This document shows positions 63,105 to 64,000 of a DNA stretch of 64,000 nucleotides, in pieces. Positions within the stretch are counted from its first letter, which is position 1. Each line of letters opens with the position of its first letter. Both the position numbers and the translations under genes were made by a program. The stretch covers positions 62,001 to 126,000 of the forward strand of contig NZ_JPWF01000002.1 in the NCBI RefSeq assembly GCF_003326675.1, written 5' to 3'. The DNA is from Thalassospira profundimaris. GTDB taxonomy: Bacteria; Pseudomonadota; Alphaproteobacteria; Rhodospirillales; Thalassospiraceae. The notes below the pieces were generated by a model. That model had not been told where the DNA came from. It worked only from the letters and a program-made list of their open reading frames with translations, and searched no databases.

Positions 63105-63365
63105 TTACGCCTCTGCCGGAACGACGGTTACGTAGGTACGACCCTTGAAGCCCGACTTGAACTGAACGGAACCGTTCACAGTCGCAAACAGGGTGTGGTC
63201 TTTGGCGAGGCCAACATTGTCACCGGCATGGAACTTGGTGCCACGCTGACGAACGAGAATGTTGCCTGCGACAACTGCCTGACCACCGAATTTTTTAACG
63301 CCGAGACGGCGACCTTCGGAGTCACGACCGTTGCGCGAACTACCACCAGCTTTCTTATGAGCCAT
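63105..63365 (-). CDS. rpmA: 50S ribosomal protein L27
   Basis: The 86-residue protein matches L27: [16 protein letters not shown] at the N-terminus, Arg-Leu-Gly-Val-Lys-Lys-Phe-Gly-Gly, and a conserved middle. L27 supports tRNA placement at the peptidyl-transferase centre. AGGAGAG lies before the ATG. It is 35 bases after rplU. Confidence 0.98.
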   Translation of the reverse strand: MAHKKAGGSSRNGRDSEGRRLGVKKFGGQAVVAGNILVRQRGTKFHAGDNVGLAKDHTLFATVNGSVQFKSGFKGRTYVTVVPAEA

Positions 63366-63400
63366 GAAACTCTCCTAAAACTGCATCTCAACCTGAAAAA

Positions 63401-63712
63401 TCAGGCGTTGATGTCCTTGATGCGCAGAACAGTCAGGTTCTGGCGATGACCATTTTTACGACGGTAGTTATGCCGGCGCTTTTTCTTGAAAACGATCACC
63501 TTGTCGCCCTTGGCCTGCTCGAGAACTTCTGCAGTGACAGAAGCACCTGCAACCAACGGAGCACCAACTTTCGGCGCACCGTCGCCAGCAACCATGAGAA
63601 CTTCTTCAAGTTTCACGGTTTCACCAGCCTGGGCAGCGATCTTTTCGACTTTGATAACGTCGTTGGCAGCAACTTTATACTGTTTGCCGCCAGTTTTGAT
63701 GATTGCGTACAT
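63401..63712 (-). CDS. rplU: 50S ribosomal protein L21
   Basis: The 103-residue protein has the L21 layout: [14 protein letters not shown] near the start, and a basic end with [16 protein letters not shown]. It binds 23S rRNA. It is first in the rplU-rpmA pair upstream of obgE-proB; the promoter lies in the bases after 63713. Confidence 0.98.
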   Translation of the reverse strand: MYAIIKTGGKQYKVAANDVIKVEKIAAQAGETVKLEEVLMVAGDGAPKVGAPLVAGASVTAEVLEQAKGDKVIVFKKKRRHNYRRKNGHRQNLTVLRIKDINA

Positions 63713-64000
63713 CTAAAAGTTCCTGAAAAACATTCTGGAAACACAAACGCGCAGCTCGGTGCCGCTGCTAACAGATACCGAACCGCTGCGAAGAACGGGT
63801 GAATTACCCCTTTTGACCGCCAGAGTCAACAATTGAGTCAACCGCAAAGCGACGCAAACCCGCATATTCCCCGGTGATTGCGCCCCCGCCAAGCGGGCAT
63901 CCGCCCTGCGCCGGCTGCATGGCCGTGCCCAGCATCCCGAACGCGCCAAAACGACAAATCAAACCGCCAGTGAAATCAACAATCACAATCGACTGGCGAC
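63713..64000. promoter_or_regulatory. rplU upstream region at the window edge
   Basis: About 288 bases. It probably holds the rplU promoter and leader. A minus-strand frame at 63804-63986 gives a 60-residue Gly-rich peptide starting at GTG, but nothing supports it as a gene. No start of another gene is visible before the edge. Confidence 0.45.

Noticed and set aside
63804..63986. Minus-strand frame of 60 codons at the right edge
   Set aside because: It starts at GTG without a ribosome site and has no recognised family. It lies where the rplU promoter is expected.

Overview
The window looks like chromosomal DNA of a marine-type alphaproteobacterium, probably order Rhodospirillales and Thalassospira-like. 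This rests on gene content and protein style: polyhydroxyalkanoate (PHA) genes, an Aap-type amino-acid importer, a petABC bc1 operon, TRAP transport, the rplU-rpmA-obgE-proB order, and moderately GC-rich DNA judged by eye. The genus is an inference; no rRNA or marker search was possible. No rRNA, tRNA, CRISPR array, insertion sequence or prophage was recognised.

Layout. 0.3-5.4 kb: minus-strand envelope cluster hldD-lgt-midA-pgeF-lipoprotein. 5.5-9.7 kb: ubiK, a YbjN protein, proC, a TetR regulator, a phasin and csaA. 9.8-18.8 kb: a PAS-PAS sensor, ferredoxin-NADP reductase, a GntR/nitroreductase pair sharing an operator, an OmpR/EnvZ-like pair, MarR/ilvE and a glutathione transferase. 18.8-19.4 kb: non-coding minisatellite. 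19.4-24.9 kb: periplasmic solute-binding protein, trmL-hemF and petABC with an FNR-type box. 25.0-27.7 kb: a passenger-less inverse-autotransporter barrel, a small secreted partner and a second solute-binding protein. 27.8-34.0 kb: methyltransferase/gloB, a small-molecule kinase, LysR/isochorismatase and phaA-phaB. 34.2-36.8 kb: copper-handling operon. 36.9-39.9 kb: coiled-coil lipoprotein plus secreted trypsin-like protease. 40.0-48.3 kb: Lrp regulator and a catabolic island (FAH-family enzyme, GMC oxidoreductase, TRAP transporter, D-2-hydroxyacid dehydrogenase, GntR regulator). 48.6-55.9 kb: nucleoside-gate membrane protein, two tyrosine-phosphatase-type enzymes and a GntR-linked Aap-type importer. 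55.9-58.8 kb: PhaE/PhaC-like synthase pair divergent from phaR. 58.8-63.7 kb: hypothetical genes, an XRE regulator, and rplU-rpmA-obgE-proB.

How it fits together. PHA metabolism recurs at three places (phasin at 8.7 kb, phaAB at 32-34 kb, phaEC/phaR at 56-58 kb). Related TTGTGC/GCA-rich dyads lie upstream of each, suggesting one PhaR regulon. Several regulators sit beside clear palindromes that make testable operators (GntR at 12.4, 47.5 and 50.9 kb, MarR at 17.0 kb, LysR at 31.0 kb). The most unusual loci are the split inverse-autotransporter-like pair at 25-26.7 kb and the protease/lipoprotein pair at 36.9-39.9 kb.
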